Shown here: in pieces, positions 1 through 12,369 of the stretch
How positions within the stretch are numbered: the first letter of the stretch is position 1
Layout of the letters: every line of letters begins with the position of its first letter
Assembly: GCA_034336665.1 (NCBI GenBank)
Contig: CM067592.1
Location: 34,956,779 to 35,020,778, forward strand
From: Luscinia megarhynchos
Lineage: Eukaryota; Chordata; Aves; Passeriformes; Turdidae
DNA length: 64,000 nucleotides
Reading direction: 5' to 3'
Translations under genes and position numbers: made by a program
The notes under the pieces: model-generated
What the model was told of the DNA's origin: nothing
What the model saw: the letters and a program-made list of their open reading frames with translations, nothing else
Database searches by the model: none

Positions 1-844
1 GTGTTCTCACAAGGACGAGCTAGCAGTCTGCCCAAACAGACAGAACATTACAGAGAAAGGTGTCAGATAACTGAGAGAATTACCTGTGATGGAGGAAATC
101 TGTGGGGATTCAAATAACAAGTAATCCCCTGTAGATCCAGATGGGGTCCCATGTGCACAACTGATACGGTGGAGTTTGTATGGAGAATGCTATTGTCATG
201 TACCTGCTCATTGGCAATGATCTCAATGAAAGAAGTAGAAACTGTTCTTCACAGTGACTCTTTGCTTCTAGCCACAGGAGTAGTTAACAACTAATTGAGC
301 TGACCTTGCCCAACCAAAGCTTCCTTGTCCTGTAGAAGGTGATAAAGTCTCCATAGTGTGTAGGAGAAATAGTCCTGCCTCAAGCAAAAGGATGCCCATC
401 TGTGGGATTGTTTTGGATCAAGGTGCTGGGTGTACTTGGTGGGTAATGCAGAGGGACCAGGAAACTCAGTATGGCCCTCAAGGTGATTTGATTTTGGGGT
501 GAGAATGGTCTGTAATCCTGACTTGCATAATATTGGTTGCTGAATGACACTGCCAGTATATGCCGGAGCTACCCTAGGCAACGAGTATGGAGTCTGCTCC
601 AGATACACCAGTTATCAACTGGGGATGCCAACTGCAACCACTTGACAGCTCACCAGCCCTCCTGCCCTGGAAAACATCTAAGGCAGATGGAATCCACAGT
701 CATGGACTAAATGAAAACAACTGACAACTTGGAGGAGCAGACACTGATTATGAAAATGATACCTGTGCTTGAGAGTAAATGTATATGACCGGAAAGTATA
801 GGATCTGGGTGTGATATTGATGGCATAGAATGAAGAGTGGATAA
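1..844. other. Unassigned DNA upstream of a solo LTR
   Basis: I recognise no gene here. Base composition is balanced and there is no simple repeat. A weakly open antisense frame of about 105 codons (291-608) matches no family I know. Because an LTR follows directly at 845, this stretch could be decayed retroviral internal sequence, but I see no protease, reverse-transcriptase or integrase motif to prove it. Confidence 0.4.
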
Positions 845-1314
845 TGTCCTGGTTTCAGACAACAGGGTTAATTTTTTACAGCAGCTGGGAGGGACGGGAG
901 CCTGGAGATGCATGGGCATGGCCAAGCACCTGAATCTTATTTAATAGCTGTCTTATGTCATTGCCAGGAGAAAGGAACTCTCTCACTTCTGAGAGAGGAA
1001 TCTATTTCCTGGGTGGAGAAAATGTGGTGGGATGGGACAATCATATTTTATCATGTTTTTCTGTGTAAATCATTTATTTGTCCTGTATCTTTTGTCAGTA
1101 ATATTGTTGCTGTTACTGCTGGTTTTCTTATCCCATTTCTTTTTCCAGTAAGTTGTTCAAAGGCCAGTGGCCTTTGCCTTTGGTGTCTCCAATTCTCCTC
1201 TCCAGCCACCTGTAGGGGGAAGAGGAGGATGAGGAGAAGCACGACTGGCATGTGGCTTTGGAGTCTCAAGGAGGGGGATGCTAATTTAGGGAGTACCATT
1301 CCTAAACCATGACA
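845..1314 (+). mobile_element. Solo LTR, avian ERVL-like
   Basis: The segment begins TGTCCTGGTTTCAG and ends CTAAACCATGACA, the TG...CA ends of a retroviral LTR. The outer 11 bases are imperfect inverted repeats (10 of 11 match). The start, followed by GGGTTAATTTTTT and then CAGCAGCTGG, resembles a common avian ERVL-type LTR. At about 470 bp it is consistent with a solo LTR left by recombination. The 5-bp flanks (GATAA and ACTTA) do not match, so either the insertion site has decayed or one end is slightly misplaced. Open frames on both strands inside it are short and look fortuitous. Confidence 0.6.
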
Positions 1315-3557
1315 ACTTAGCTATATGTGTACCCCCTAATTGGCATTCATATTCAGTAGTCTGACCTTTGAATTCAAATATGCATTCATATTTTGTAACA
1401 GCCTGATTTTAGAGTAGCATGAATTCCATGAAAATACTAAGGATGAGTGCACCCTCATGCTTTAATTAACATTAGGTTAACCTGCAATGTAGTGAAATGT
1501 CAATTTCCACCGACTACATGAGAGATAAGCTAGACCCTTAGGCAGGAAATATGTGCTGTCCAATAGACTATAAATTAAATTAAAAGGTCAGTTGTATTAT
1601 TCTGAAAGGATCCAAGTACACATCAATAGTAGCATGTTTACTGGCTGCTGACATGTGAGCAGCTGGGATAGTGCCCATTGTCAAGCAGCAAGGGACTTTA
1701 CATACTAACAGAAATATTCAACATGAGACAAGACTAATAAAAAAGAGCTTATTTCCATTCCACCATTTGTATCAGAAATACAATGTGTTGCACAATCTAT
1801 TTTCTAGCTATCAATAAAAAAATAATAACTTCTTTCAAAAATGCAGTATTAATTTAACATGGAAAGAGCTCCTAGCACATTTATAATATAATACACTAGT
1901 ATCATAACACTAGTGTTGTAAAAGATCTAATTAGTAGAAGTACTGAGCATATGACAGTGCACTCTGTTGGTGGCATGCCATGAGGACTGCTGATGAAGTC
2001 ATTTCCTTCAGTGAACTGTAAAATAAAGCCCCTCTGTCTGAGTTACTGTCTCATGTGAATGAAATCGACAGCATAATTCTAGAGTCTATTTTAACCTCTG
2101 TTTTGTCAATTTAAAAATAAAACTAAAATGAAATATAAGCTAGTGGCAGGCTGTCAAGCCATCTACTGCCAGGCAAGAGCAGTGTTTAGACTTCCTCTTG
2201 GAAATAATGCTATTATAGGGTTTTTTTTAAGTTCTCAGCACATTTCACTTTTAAGCTCCAATAAAAAGAACAGAAAAGCATAGTTTAGTCCTTTAGAAAT
2301 TCTTTGTAAGCCTTGTATAAGGCTTAAAATTAGTCATTTTTTCCTGTGCTGTCCTCCACAAAAATAAAATACATTTAAAATAGCTGCTCACTGAGAGAGA
2401 AAAATCATAATTGTTAGTGACCCTATCATAGAGAAAGAAAAGACTGCACAACAAAGATGCATACAGTATTTTCCAAAAATTATTGATGAAGATGTAACCA
2501 TATAATCTGTTTGTAAAAGGGACAGATATTTGTTACCTTCTTCAAAAGGGTTAAAAGTTTGTCATTAGCTTTTGGGTCATAGATCACACTTGGAGTTCCC
2601 AAGCTTAAAGACACACTTCATTGAACTCCATCTAGCAAGCTTCATGCTTATGAAGGTGTTCCTCTTGATTGCTTTTCATCTGGGCTGTGGAGTGATTTGT
2701 TTGGAGGGTGGCATTGATTAAGTGCAAGAGAACCATGGTTTACTGTGACAGCTGCTAGGCCTCTGTCAACAAATCAATGGGGCTTTTTCCCTTTTTTTCT
2801 GTGCCTTTTTTCCCCCCTGGTATTCTTAGTTCTTCTGTTAGTATCCTGCTGTTACTGGAGATTAAAAAGTCTTTATAGCTGTCTTACGATTTAACATTTT
2901 CTGATTTGTCAATCACATTAAATGTTTACTGTATGGTAAAAAGGGCCTCTGCTCTTGGATCCTCCATGGTATAGAGAATACATAGGAGTAAAAGGTGGGC
3001 ACCACCACAATATATGTTCCTAAAAATTATGATCCTTTGTACATAGATTACCACATGATTATCCACGGTGTACATATAAACAGCTATACATATAAACAAC
3101 ATTATGATATTGTACTAAGTAATTATGGCTTTGAGCTGTGAAACTTGGCTTTGATGAAACTATGTGGAGGAAAGCTTTCTAATGTTCTTTCAAAATCACT
3201 TAAAAACAGCAGTCTGTATTTCTGGTCACAAAGCGTAGGTGTTGGAATTAAACAATAATAAAGGGACAAATAGCCTAACTTTGTTTTTATTAAAGTCACT
3301 TCAAAAATTTATATTTTATATTATATTTCACATCAAACATCTCATCACAAATTTTCCACAACCATATATTTTTATTGGGTTTTCCAATCTTTTTTTTCCA
3401 AATTCTTTTCAGGAACAGAGGAAATCCTTCATTTAAGATTCTTACTTTTATTCAAATTAATTTCAAAAACTAATTAAGGAGTCTATTTATAGGAAAGCAA
3501 TTAAATTTTTTTCATATATATGACAGATTCATTGCAGAAAATGTTATCCCCTTACTG
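1315..3557. other. AT-rich unique DNA, no gene seen
   Basis: No open frame, simple repeat or mobile element that I recognise. A stretch at about 2590-2790 is less AT-rich than its surroundings and has the mixed-sequence look of a conserved non-coding element, but this cannot be judged without alignment. Confidence 0.5.
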
Positions 3558-3600
3558 TCCAAGGCCATTTTGGATAAGGCCTTGTGCAACCTGATCTAAT
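3558..3600 (+). repeat. Tiny CR1 3'-end remnant
   Basis: About 40 bases ending in GCAACCTGATCTAAT resemble the conserved stretch near the CR1 3' end that normally reads like GGGCAACCTGATCTAG. It is too short for certainty. A small palindrome (3598-3624) follows at once. Confidence 0.35.
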
Positions 3601-3624
3601 TAAGCACATTTTATGTGCTTAATT
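3598..3624. repeat. Short perfect palindrome / hairpin
   Basis: AATTAAGCACAT at 3598-3609 is followed by TTT and then ATGTGCTTAATT at 3613-3624, giving a 12-bp perfect stem with a 3-base loop. It is AT-rich, and no function can be read from it. Confidence 0.6.
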
Positions 3625-4762
3625 TAGTGTCATTAATTGTTTGTTACACACATACATTTTTATTAAATTAAAAATTTAAAATTTATGATGTTGAAATGAA
3701 ATGTAGAAGAGATAAATCATTAGTCTGAGGTGTTTTTTTTTCAAATACCTAATAGGAAATTGCTGTCTAGTAAGCAGAAAAGGAATGTTTTTGATTCAAA
3801 GAAATCTTAACATTAAAAATGCATCCAGAAAAAAATACAATGCAAAGGAAAAAATGTATTGTCAAGTTGAAGTTACACTGTCAATAATAGAGATGAAAGA
3901 ACAGCAGCAGATAATTTTAGGGAGTGCTACAAAAATCATAAAACATCATTATATTGATATTTCCCTTTTAAAATATGAATGCATGGACATAAAATCCTGA
4001 TGACTCCAGTAGTTTGGATGAGTCATCTAAAGGTGTAAGTTGTTCTAGAGGAGCTTAGACAGGAAAAAATATTTCACATGTAGATGGCATAAAAGCCATC
4101 CTTGGAATCCCTCATCTTCCAGTTACAAAAGATAAATTGAACACAAAAATGCACTTTTGCATATAAAAACTGTTCCATTAGAATTATACTAATAAAATTT
4201 TCAAATATATTTATATATACATAAAATTTCCACTTAGTGAAAATACTGAGAATCTGAAATAACAGGATTTTGTTACACAGAGAAGTGCTCAGAGAGTGCT
4301 TGTAGATAAAGAGGACTGCTACTCTTTTCTTTTCTTTGCAAAAGATGTCCCAAGAGGCAAAACACACATTTTGGAAATGCAACAGAAAATATAGCAAAAC
4401 AAATAGGATTTTACAATCAACTTTTGTAAAATTTCTGGCAGTAGCCAGACCTTCTAAGTTATATGCATTGCAGAAAAGCAGCTTCAGAATCCAACTTCCC
4501 TGTGTCCCAATAGCTTTACATACTAGCAAGACCTTCTGGGTTGACCATGTTTCAAACATGTATTATATTATATTACTAAATAATTAAAAGTGAGCAGTGG
4601 TGATGGAAGGGGTGGAGGAGAGAAGTTGTAGGGGTTTGTTGTTGTTGGTTTGGTTTGGTTGGTTGGTTTTTGTCAGTTTTTATAAAGTATTCCTTTACAA
4701 ACAGTAGCACACAAAGTTACATCCAGCTGGTGCCTGTTCCCCAGGGGTCAATTTTGGGGTCA
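3625..4762. other. AT-rich unique DNA, no gene seen
   Basis: Two opposing open frames here (about 161 codons antisense at 4074-4559 and 83 codons sense) show no family motif and look like chance openings. A (TTGG)n-like simple repeat occupies about 4635-4672. Confidence 0.5.
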
Positions 4763-4913
4763 GTGCATAGAATCACACAATCAGCGAATCTGGAAAGGAC
4801 TCCCAAGGATTATCAAAGTCCAGCTCTTGGCCCTGCACAGCACATGTCACACCATATGCATTGCTCAAATGCTCTTTAACTCAGGCTGGTGCTGTGACCT
4901 CTTCCCTGGGGAG
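4763..4913 (-). mobile_element. CR1 LINE 3'-end fragment, antisense
   Basis: The segment starts with AGAATCACACAATC, the reverse complement of a CR1 tail, and continues through a degenerate CCAAGGATTATC...GTCCAGCTC match to the CR1 3' untranslated region, ending near CTTCCCTGGGGAGC. CR1 copies are usually truncated at the 5' end, so a short 3' piece is expected. It touches an oppositely oriented CR1 at 4915. Confidence 0.75.
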
Positions 4914-4914
4914 C

Positions 4915-5835
4915 ATGATTTTATAAATTATCTGGACACAGGAATCAAGGGTACCTTACTTGAGTTTACCGAAGTTACTAAACTGGGAGGAGCTGTGGAC
5001 TCCCTTGAGGGATGGAGGGGCCTTACAGAGAGATCAGAGTAGACTACAGAGCTGGACAATCAACAGCCATATTAAATTAGAGCAGGGGTCTCTGTCTGGG
5101 GTGGAGAAATCTTTATGTCCAAACAGGGGTATGGAAGACTGGAGACCAGTCCCATGGAAAGAGTTCTGGGATCTTGGGTGGATGGCAAGTTGAAAACGAG
5201 TGCATTGTCTGTCCTGGCAGCCAGGAGAGACAGCCTGTCCTGGGTGCATCAGCTGGCCAAGGGAGGTGACTGTCCCACACCACCCTGTGCTGGTGCAGCC
5301 CCACCTCGAGCCTGTGTGAGGCTGCAGGCACCTCGATGTGCGGACAGCAGGCGGTCAGGGTGTGCTCACAGCAGGTGACCGAGGAGGTGAAAGGCCTCGA
5401 GGGCAACAATTCAGAGGAGCAGCTGAGGTGACTTGGCTGGTTCAGCTTGGAGAAAGCTGAGGGGTGACCTTATGGCAGTCTGCATTTTCCACAAGGCTTA
5501 TAGCCAAGGGGGAGCTGCTGGTCTACTCTCTCTGGTCTGCAGCAATAGGACAAGAGGAAACGGAATTAAGGTACATTAAGCTACATGAGGGGAAGCTCAG
5601 ACTGGAAATTCAGAAAAGTTTTACTGAGAGGGGGCTGGCCACTGTCACTGGCTACCCAGGGAACTGGCTGAGGAGCCAAGCCTGCTGGGATTCAAGGAGT
5701 GTCTGGACAACATTCTCAATCATACAGTTTAGCTTTAGGCAGTCCTGCAAGGAGCATGGAGTCAGACTTAATGGGTCCCTTTTCATTGAGATATTTGATG
5801 ATTCCATGATTCTATATGAGGAGTCCTACTTGCAG
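4915..5835 (+). pseudogene. CR1 LINE fragment: end of ORF2 plus 3' tail
   Basis: The first 130 bases translate to a recognisable but decayed CR1 reverse-transcriptase stretch (residues resembling TKLGGAVDS), where the family has the active-site FADDTKLGG block. Here the aspartates are lost (FTEVTKLGG). Downstream are the usual CR1 landmarks: a segment like LGVLV...SVLAARRDS around 5180-5240, an LVR-type region, and the 3' end finishing GATTCCATGATTCTAT. Stops and frameshifts break it throughout. An open run of about 140 codons at 5464-5886 is only the least damaged part. It is a dead, 5'-truncated copy. Confidence 0.8.
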
Positions 5836-8800
5836 TTTCTTTCTAATCCTCAATTAGAAAATAATACAATGAAAATAAGTTTTTGACTGCACATCTCCAC
5901 ATTCTCATTATGAAACATCCAGCCTCTACCTGATTGTCTACTGTCTTCTACCAAATGCAAAAGGATATATACTGCAAAAGAAAGGAATTGTTCATCACTA
6001 AAATTTAGGGGCTTTGGAATTGCATCCACTTCTGAATATTTATCAAAATAAAACCACTCCTATGCCACAAAACTTTTAATTTCTAGCAATTCAATGTGTT
6101 TTAATTTTACAAATTAAGATTCTGTTATTGTAGAGAATTTTTGAAGATATTAAATAAACCTAAGTCTTATAAAAAAATTACAGAAATATCCCGAACTGTT
6201 GAAATTCTACAAACAAGCAAGACATGAAAAGCTATCTCCCTGAAATTTTACTTCAGATTCTTTTTGATTGAAATGCTAGCAACAGATTTTTTTTCTCATA
6301 CATAGGAAAGGACAGGAAGGATCACAGATATTGCCTGTAAAAAGTGTTCTGAGAAATTTCTTATTCCCCTAATTAAGAAAAGTGTGACGCCTGGATGAAC
6401 CTTCAGAGACTTCTCTGGCTATCAAGACCAAAACATATTGTCACTTTTTATGACATTTACAGTCAAGTATGTGTAGTATCAATGACCAGAAACTTCGAGC
6501 TAATAATAAAACAAACAAATTAAAACAAACAAGCCCAACATGAAAAAAAACCAAAACAAAACAACAAAAAACAACAACAACAAAAAAAAACCAACAAAAA
6601 AACAACAAAAAACAAAACCACCCCAAACCCTAAAACCATATAAAAGTCCTTAAAATACCACAAAAACATGGACTGGTAAGACAAATGTGCTTCTCTTTAC
6701 ACTTTGTCATCTTTGTGTAATGAATATTAGATTATTCATAGATTCAGGTGTAAATTATTTGCCATTGTCACCCCCTTCTGGAGTCCAGTTTGAGTCAAAA
6801 AGAGAAGGAAATTATATTTGCCACAAAATTATCTTAAACAATGATTGCCTCATTAGATTTTCATCTGAGATGCAGATAAGGATGACTAGAAACTAAAAGT
6901 TGTAAATTTTTAAAGAATTTGTGACAATCTTAAAGATTTTTGCTAACTTGTGTTTGTACCACTTATAAGCAAATTTCAGAGACAGATAAATTTTATGAGG
7001 TTATTTAGATACCAAAAGACTGTTAAAATGCCAAGGCAAAAGATATAATAATTTCAGTTCTTTTTGCTTTGAGGTTTCAAGAAAGCTCTTCAATTAGACC
7101 CTATACAGTCAACAAGGGACAGAAAAGTAGTTAATGAAAAATAAAATTTTTAAAATGCCTTTTAACTGTGGGAGAGTAGGGATCTTTCAGCAAGATGACA
7201 GTGCAGTTCAGGAAAGAATGGGATACAGAAAAGAGATTTTTTTGTCAATTTTTGATATTCATTCTGCCACTAAAACTTCCAGCATCCTCAAGCAGTTAAC
7301 ACTGCTACTTGACATTGATGTTGTGATGACTGAGAACACACATAGGCTGTAGTACTGTGGGCATACTCTGCTGCCATTGGAAATTTACCTGAATTTCTCA
7401 GAGCTCAAACTAGATGCAGAAAAGCAAAAACTGTAGCATGCCTCCTGTAGTATGAAGGTTCTTCCTGCTCCAGGAATTGAAGGTTTCTCCATCCCTGCTC
7501 TAGCTGCACTATTACACTTTAGAAAATGTCATTCCTTGCTTTATTTCTGTCAGGTTATTCTTACTTTTATTTTTCTTGGTTAGACAACTAATTGAAAAGC
7601 TACATTTAATCCAATAGTTGAGCTGCTCCTTCAGAGTAACAATTAAAAACTGTCCTGTTCACAGCTCAGGTGACCACTGAACTAAATGGAATAATGGAGC
7701 AATGCTATGGTTTTCTTATTTTGGGTCTTCTAAGTGAAGAATTCCCTGAATTCTTCTGAATTCCGTTAAGAATATAGCTTGGAAAAAATCACTTTAGAGT
7801 TGTAAACATGTCTTGCCAACAAAAACTTACCTATTTAGGGTACTTTATCTTTTTTTTTTCAATAGCTATTACTTCACTGAAAATTTCTTTCTGGTGAATA
7901 GTTAGAAGGGAACATTAAGAAGAATAAATTTTATAAATAAATGAACATCATTTGGTCTAGTTTCACTCTTAGAAAAAACATCTACCTTTTTTTAGCCTGA
8001 GGATGGGCTGAGAAATATTACAGAGCATTGCTGTTCTCTACTGTCAGTTTTTAATTTTACAGTTCTTTTGGCAAAGGTGCAGCCAGGAGCAGTCATATAT
8101 TTATGTTTGCATAGATGTATATATATACGTACAAATAAATTTGTGTCTTAGAATGTAAAAGTAGTAATGAGAACTTTTTCCCTTAGAGCATCAGGCAAAC
8201 CAATAGCTCAGTGACTTACAATGGCAGGTGCTTTCATTATTGGACATAAGAAAAAGCTAAATATAATTTTTCTGTCACAGCTTCTGCACTGAAATGCACA
8301 GCCTGATCAGTCTAGAATGCTCAAACTCCACCTTATACAATACTCTCTCCTTTCTAGTAGAGTTGCTGCAATAACAAACACATCTTTAATATTTTCTAGG
8401 GCTTTACCAAATTAAAGAGTAATAATATAACTCCCATCCAATTTCAACACTATTTCCACGTGCAAAATATGTCACTTTTGGCTTTCAGATTACTTAGAAA
8501 TATGAACTGAGTAGAGAATTATAAAAAATTTATTCTGAGATCTTTGTTTCACTTGAGGCCAGCCACTAAGAAAGGTAATATAGGGAAGAGAAGTGCTTCT
8601 CATCAAATGTCTGATACCTTTTTTGCAGTTAAAATGTTGTTCTGAAAACATCTTCTCAGTTGCCACAAAGATCTTAGTGTTTCATTAAGCCTTTTAATGA
8701 AATACTGCTTCACTTCTATTTGTTCCTCCAAAAGGCCATGCAGTTTACCCTTTAAGGTGAAAATTTTCTGGGGACCAAATACCTTATGTTGACATCAGCT

Positions 8801-9489
8801 TTGCTTGCAATCACACAAACTTCAAGAATATCTTGGAACAAATATGTTGTTTTAAAAGTTTTACAGATATAACACCAACACTGCCAGCGTCATTGTTTGT
8901 GGAGGATTATCTAGAAATAATGACATCCAGAAAACAGATACTGACCCCCAATTTCCAAGATAAAGTAATTTAAATCAATGTAGCCTTTCAGGACCTTTAA
9001 ATACCCATTGATAAATTTAGAAAGTTTATATAAATTCTGCTTTACTGGGTGATCATAGAATATACCACTAAATATATTGTAAAGGACAGGTAATGCATAA
9101 ACCAAAGAATTTTTTAAAAGTTTGATTTCAAAATCATAAATCTGGCAAATTTAAGTTTAGTTTCTTCCTAAATGTTTATAGTATCCAGGCACCTGATTTG
9201 TGCTAGTGAATTATTAGAGTCCCAGTTACACTCACAAATGCACACACGTGTGATATGATAGAATACATTCCCAAAAAGATTAGGTAACATCCTGGCAAAT
9301 TATTGTAATTTTAAAACAATATTAATAATAAAAATAAGTTCAATAAATAAATGAATATGCTTTGCAATTTTTAATTTTTTTTTCCTGGCAATCTAACATT
9401 TACCTTTAAGAAAAGATGTGACAGGATGTAAGCAGATGCTGACCCTAATCTTTGTGATCAAAGTAAGTTGTGAAATGGTGACTGAAAAT
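5836..9489. other. AT-rich unique DNA, no gene seen
   Basis: No coding, RNA or mobile features recognised. About 6535-6625 is an A/C-rich low-complexity tract made of AAAC-like units; it accounts for a Phe/Val-rich antisense open frame that is not a gene. Confidence 0.55.
6535..6626. repeat. A-rich (CAAA)n-like low-complexity tract
   Basis: Runs of A separated by single or paired C bases, with almost no G or T. Two similar tracts occur at 49500-49670 and 63230-63300. Confidence 0.85.
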
Positions 9490-9976
9490 TACAGAATCAC
9501 CAAATCACAGAACTAGGTTGGAAAACACCTTAGAGATCATCAGGTCCAATCTGTGACTGAACACCATTTTATCAATTAAACCATGGCATCAGCGGCCATA
9601 TCCAGTGTCTCTTTTAAACACCTCTAGGGACAGTAACTCCACCACCTCCTGGGCAGCCCATTTCAGTACCCAATCGCTCTTTCAGTGAAGAACTTTTTCC
9701 TAATGTCCAGCCTAAATTTCTCCTGGGACACCTTAAGCCTGCATCCTCTTGTCCTGTCAGTGACTCTTCCCTGGGAGAAGAGACCAGCCGTGCCCACCCC
9801 CCCCCACTGACTGCACGCTCCTTTCAGGCAGTTCTAGAGGCTGATAAGGTCTCCCCTGAGTCTCCTTTTCTTCAGGCTCAACAACATCAGATCCCTCAGC
9901 TGCTCCTTGTAGGACCTGTGTTCCAAACCCAGCACTAGCCTTGTTGCCCTTCTCTGGGCACTCAAGGTGCTCAAGT
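9490..9976 (-). mobile_element. CR1 LINE 3'-end fragment, antisense
   Basis: The segment opens with CAGAATCACCAAATCACAGA, the reverse complement of the CR1 tail. It then runs through the standard antisense CR1 landmarks: CCACCTCCTGGGCAGCCCAT, TTTTTCCTAATGTCCAGCCT, CCTCTTGTCCTGTC, and TGCTCCTTGTAGGACCTGTG. It is about 490 bp, 5'-truncated, and fairly well preserved compared with the other copies here, so it may be a younger insertion. Confidence 0.9.
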
Positions 9977-10792
9977 ATGTGGATAATATTGAAAATCAGT
10001 TAGCTATTCACTTGTGAACAGAGATAAAGGCACCAGGTTTTACCACCTAGATTGTTTACTGGCTTTCTCATGTCTTTCTATGTGTTTCATACATTCAGCT
10101 GGCATGCTTTTCAAAAGAAATACAAATTTCTTTTTCAGGCTATTAGAAATGTATAAATGGAAAACATGTACACAAGCCCTCAACAAATTCTTACCATATC
10201 TCTATGATAATGTTTCACCATTTTAACTAATGAAAATCTTTAAGGTGCAATGATAATGATTACAGAATAAGTATATATAGAAATTTTTACATTTTTTAAT
10301 TGTTGTTACATAAGAAAGAGTGCCCAAGAATCCATCAATAAGGTTACATGAAACAGAAGCAGTTGTGTTCTGCACCTGCAGAAGTTTTAAGATCCATGTC
10401 TAAAGCAAGTCCAGCAGAAATGTGATCTTTTTATCTTACTTATACTTCATATACTTCAATTCCAACAGTGATTTCTTTCTTCTTAAAAATTACTAGTTTT
10501 ATTATAAGGGCTTGGAATCTAGCGTTACTTTGCTCTTCACATAATTTAAATAAATTTATCACTAGAGTGTGGTAAAAATAACAAACCCTATTTTGCATAT
10601 TTCATATGCGTATAACCCTTATATCCACAAATGCTCGCAATGCATTTAGTGGTTCTCAGAATAAAAAAAGTAGTGAGATTAAACTGTAGACAAGTTTAAA
10701 AACAAGGCTGTCACATAGCTAAAAGCTGAAATTAGAGACAGTGTTTGAGGCTAAAGAATTAATTTTGTCTTTGAAATCCAGTTATCATGGGT
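9977..10792. other. AT-rich unique DNA, no gene seen
   Basis: No recognisable feature. It ends at the target-site duplication of the LTR element that follows. Confidence 0.55.
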
Positions 10793-10798
10793 TTTATC
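10793..10798. repeat. Left 6-bp target-site duplication
   Basis: TTTATC lies directly before the 5' LTR, and the identical TTTATC lies directly after the 3' LTR (12600-12605). A 6-bp duplication is typical of ERVK/beta-retrovirus-like integrases. Confidence 0.9.
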
Positions 10799-11049
10799 TG
10801 TGGGAGAATGGATTGTAAGAGAATAGAGATAGTGCTGCAGGCAATTTTGCTCCTGATAAGTCACAGTTGTATAAGACAGGTGAACAGAATTGTAGAAGCA
10901 CGGAATGCTGATGTGTGTCCACCAATCACCAAAGAGGGCACGCAGGTGTTATGCATGTAAGAAGAAAGGTATGAAAGGCTGTATACTGGGGAATAATAAA
11001 GTGCTGATGCTTGCCACCATTTTCGGCATCAGTCGTGTGTCCTCCATCA
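10799..11049 (+). repeat. 5' LTR of the compact element
   Basis: It starts TGTGGGAGAA and ends CCTCCATCA. It closely matches the 3' LTR except for 22 extra bases just after the first ten. It carries an AATAAAG polyadenylation signal near 10992. The TATA-like site has mutated (GTATGAAAGG, where the 3' LTR has GTATAAAAGA). Confidence 0.9.
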
Positions 11050-11054
11050 AATAG

Positions 11055-11071
11055 TGAGCCCGACGTGATTC
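11055..11071 (+). promoter_or_regulatory. Primer-binding-site-like sequence
   Basis: Five bases after the 5' LTR is TGAGCCCGACGTGATTC. It resembles the lysine-tRNA primer site of beta-retroviruses (which has a GCGCCCAACGTGG core) but with several differences. Position fits a retroviral primer site; the exact tRNA is uncertain. Confidence 0.5.
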
Positions 11072-12350
11072 AGGTAGAGAACTGCTTCAAAAGAGACTTC
11101 AAAAGCAGGTGGCAGAGAGCGCCTGAATGTCTGGACAAGAATTGTCAGCCTGGCAGACCTGAGAGCCTGAAAGCAATGGAGGCTGACCTGAGAGCCTAAA
11201 AGTCCAGACAACTTATGAGACACTGACCCCCAGGTGAGCAGCTGGGAACTTAGAAAAAGGGACTCCAATACCAGGAGAAGAAAAATTAATTTTGGACCTT
11301 TTGTTACTAATAATTTTGTCATGAATTTTGCAGAAGAAGGGTGTTGCATATGAGGAGCAGGTGCTACACACTTTATTTATTTGAGAAACGAAGTGAGAGC
11401 AGGGTCTGGCACGGCAGCAGCACGGCGGGAGCGGATGCTCGGCGAGGGGAGAGAAGCACTGGGGGCAGAGCTGCGGGAGTGGCACTGGCTCACGGCACCA
11501 GGAAAGCCTTCATGGTGCGGCATGGCCCCCGGCCAGTCCAGGAGAGAGCTTGCTGAGCTGCTGCTCCACACAAAAAAAAGGTGACCGAACTTGAGGAGAG
11601 CATTGCAACAGATAGAAGAACTGAAATTTCAGGAGATAAAAGGAGCAAGAGAATTTATTAAAAAAGCAGTGGGAGCTGGAGATGGACTAGTTCTATTATG
11701 TTTATTTGCTGGTGAAACATTTATATTATATTTATGAATTGAAGCTATTAATTTTTGTTATTATCCCATAGGCATAGGTGTGAACATTCTGGTGATGTGT
11801 GCTGTATGAATCTGGTATCTAAACAAACCTTTAAAATATTGTTAAAAGCAAAACTAAACTAAAACAAACAGAGAGTGTTAACAATTAATGAGAAAGGAAC
11901 ACAGAATGAATTGGAAAAGGTTGTGCCACTGTAAACTTTCACTCCGAGTCTACATTTTGAATAATACAGACAGCCTGTCTGAAGGAGGATATGGAGTACA
12001 TGGTAACAAGAGGGTTTTAACAGGCAGAATAGTTTCATATATGAGGAGAAACTTAAGTAGTGAGATGAGACTCTTGGCTCTGAAGAAAGGTAATTAATTT
12101 AAAAGATCATGAGTATTTATATCATGCAGAAAATAAAACAATTATTTTGACTTGTTGAAAGAAACAATTATAATGCAAAGCTAGGTAGACTACTTGGGAT
12201 ATTTGAGAACCAGGATCAGAAGTAGATGTTCTTACTGTGATGTATTGCCTAAACATTTGTATAACTGTTAGTCCTAAGTGAAATGTATGAATGTGTCATT
12301 ATGTCAGTTTAGTTGAACATGTCTTTTGGAGATCCTGCAACTTTGTAATT

Positions 12351-12369
12351 AAAAGAAAAGAGGCGGAGG
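12351..12369 (+). promoter_or_regulatory. Polypurine tract before the 3' LTR
   Basis: AAAAGAAAAGAGGCGGAGG runs directly into the TGTGGGAGAA start of the 3' LTR. It is the expected plus-strand primer of a retroelement and fixes the LTR boundary. Confidence 0.8.

Noticed and set aside
840..1319. Target-site duplication for the 845-1314 LTR
   Set aside because: Flanks GATAA and ACTTA do not match, so no duplication is claimed.
4074..4559. Antisense frame of 161 codons, Phe/Ile/Cys-rich
   Set aside because: AT-rich DNA with no motif, no splice or promoter context, and an overlapping sense frame. Probably chance.
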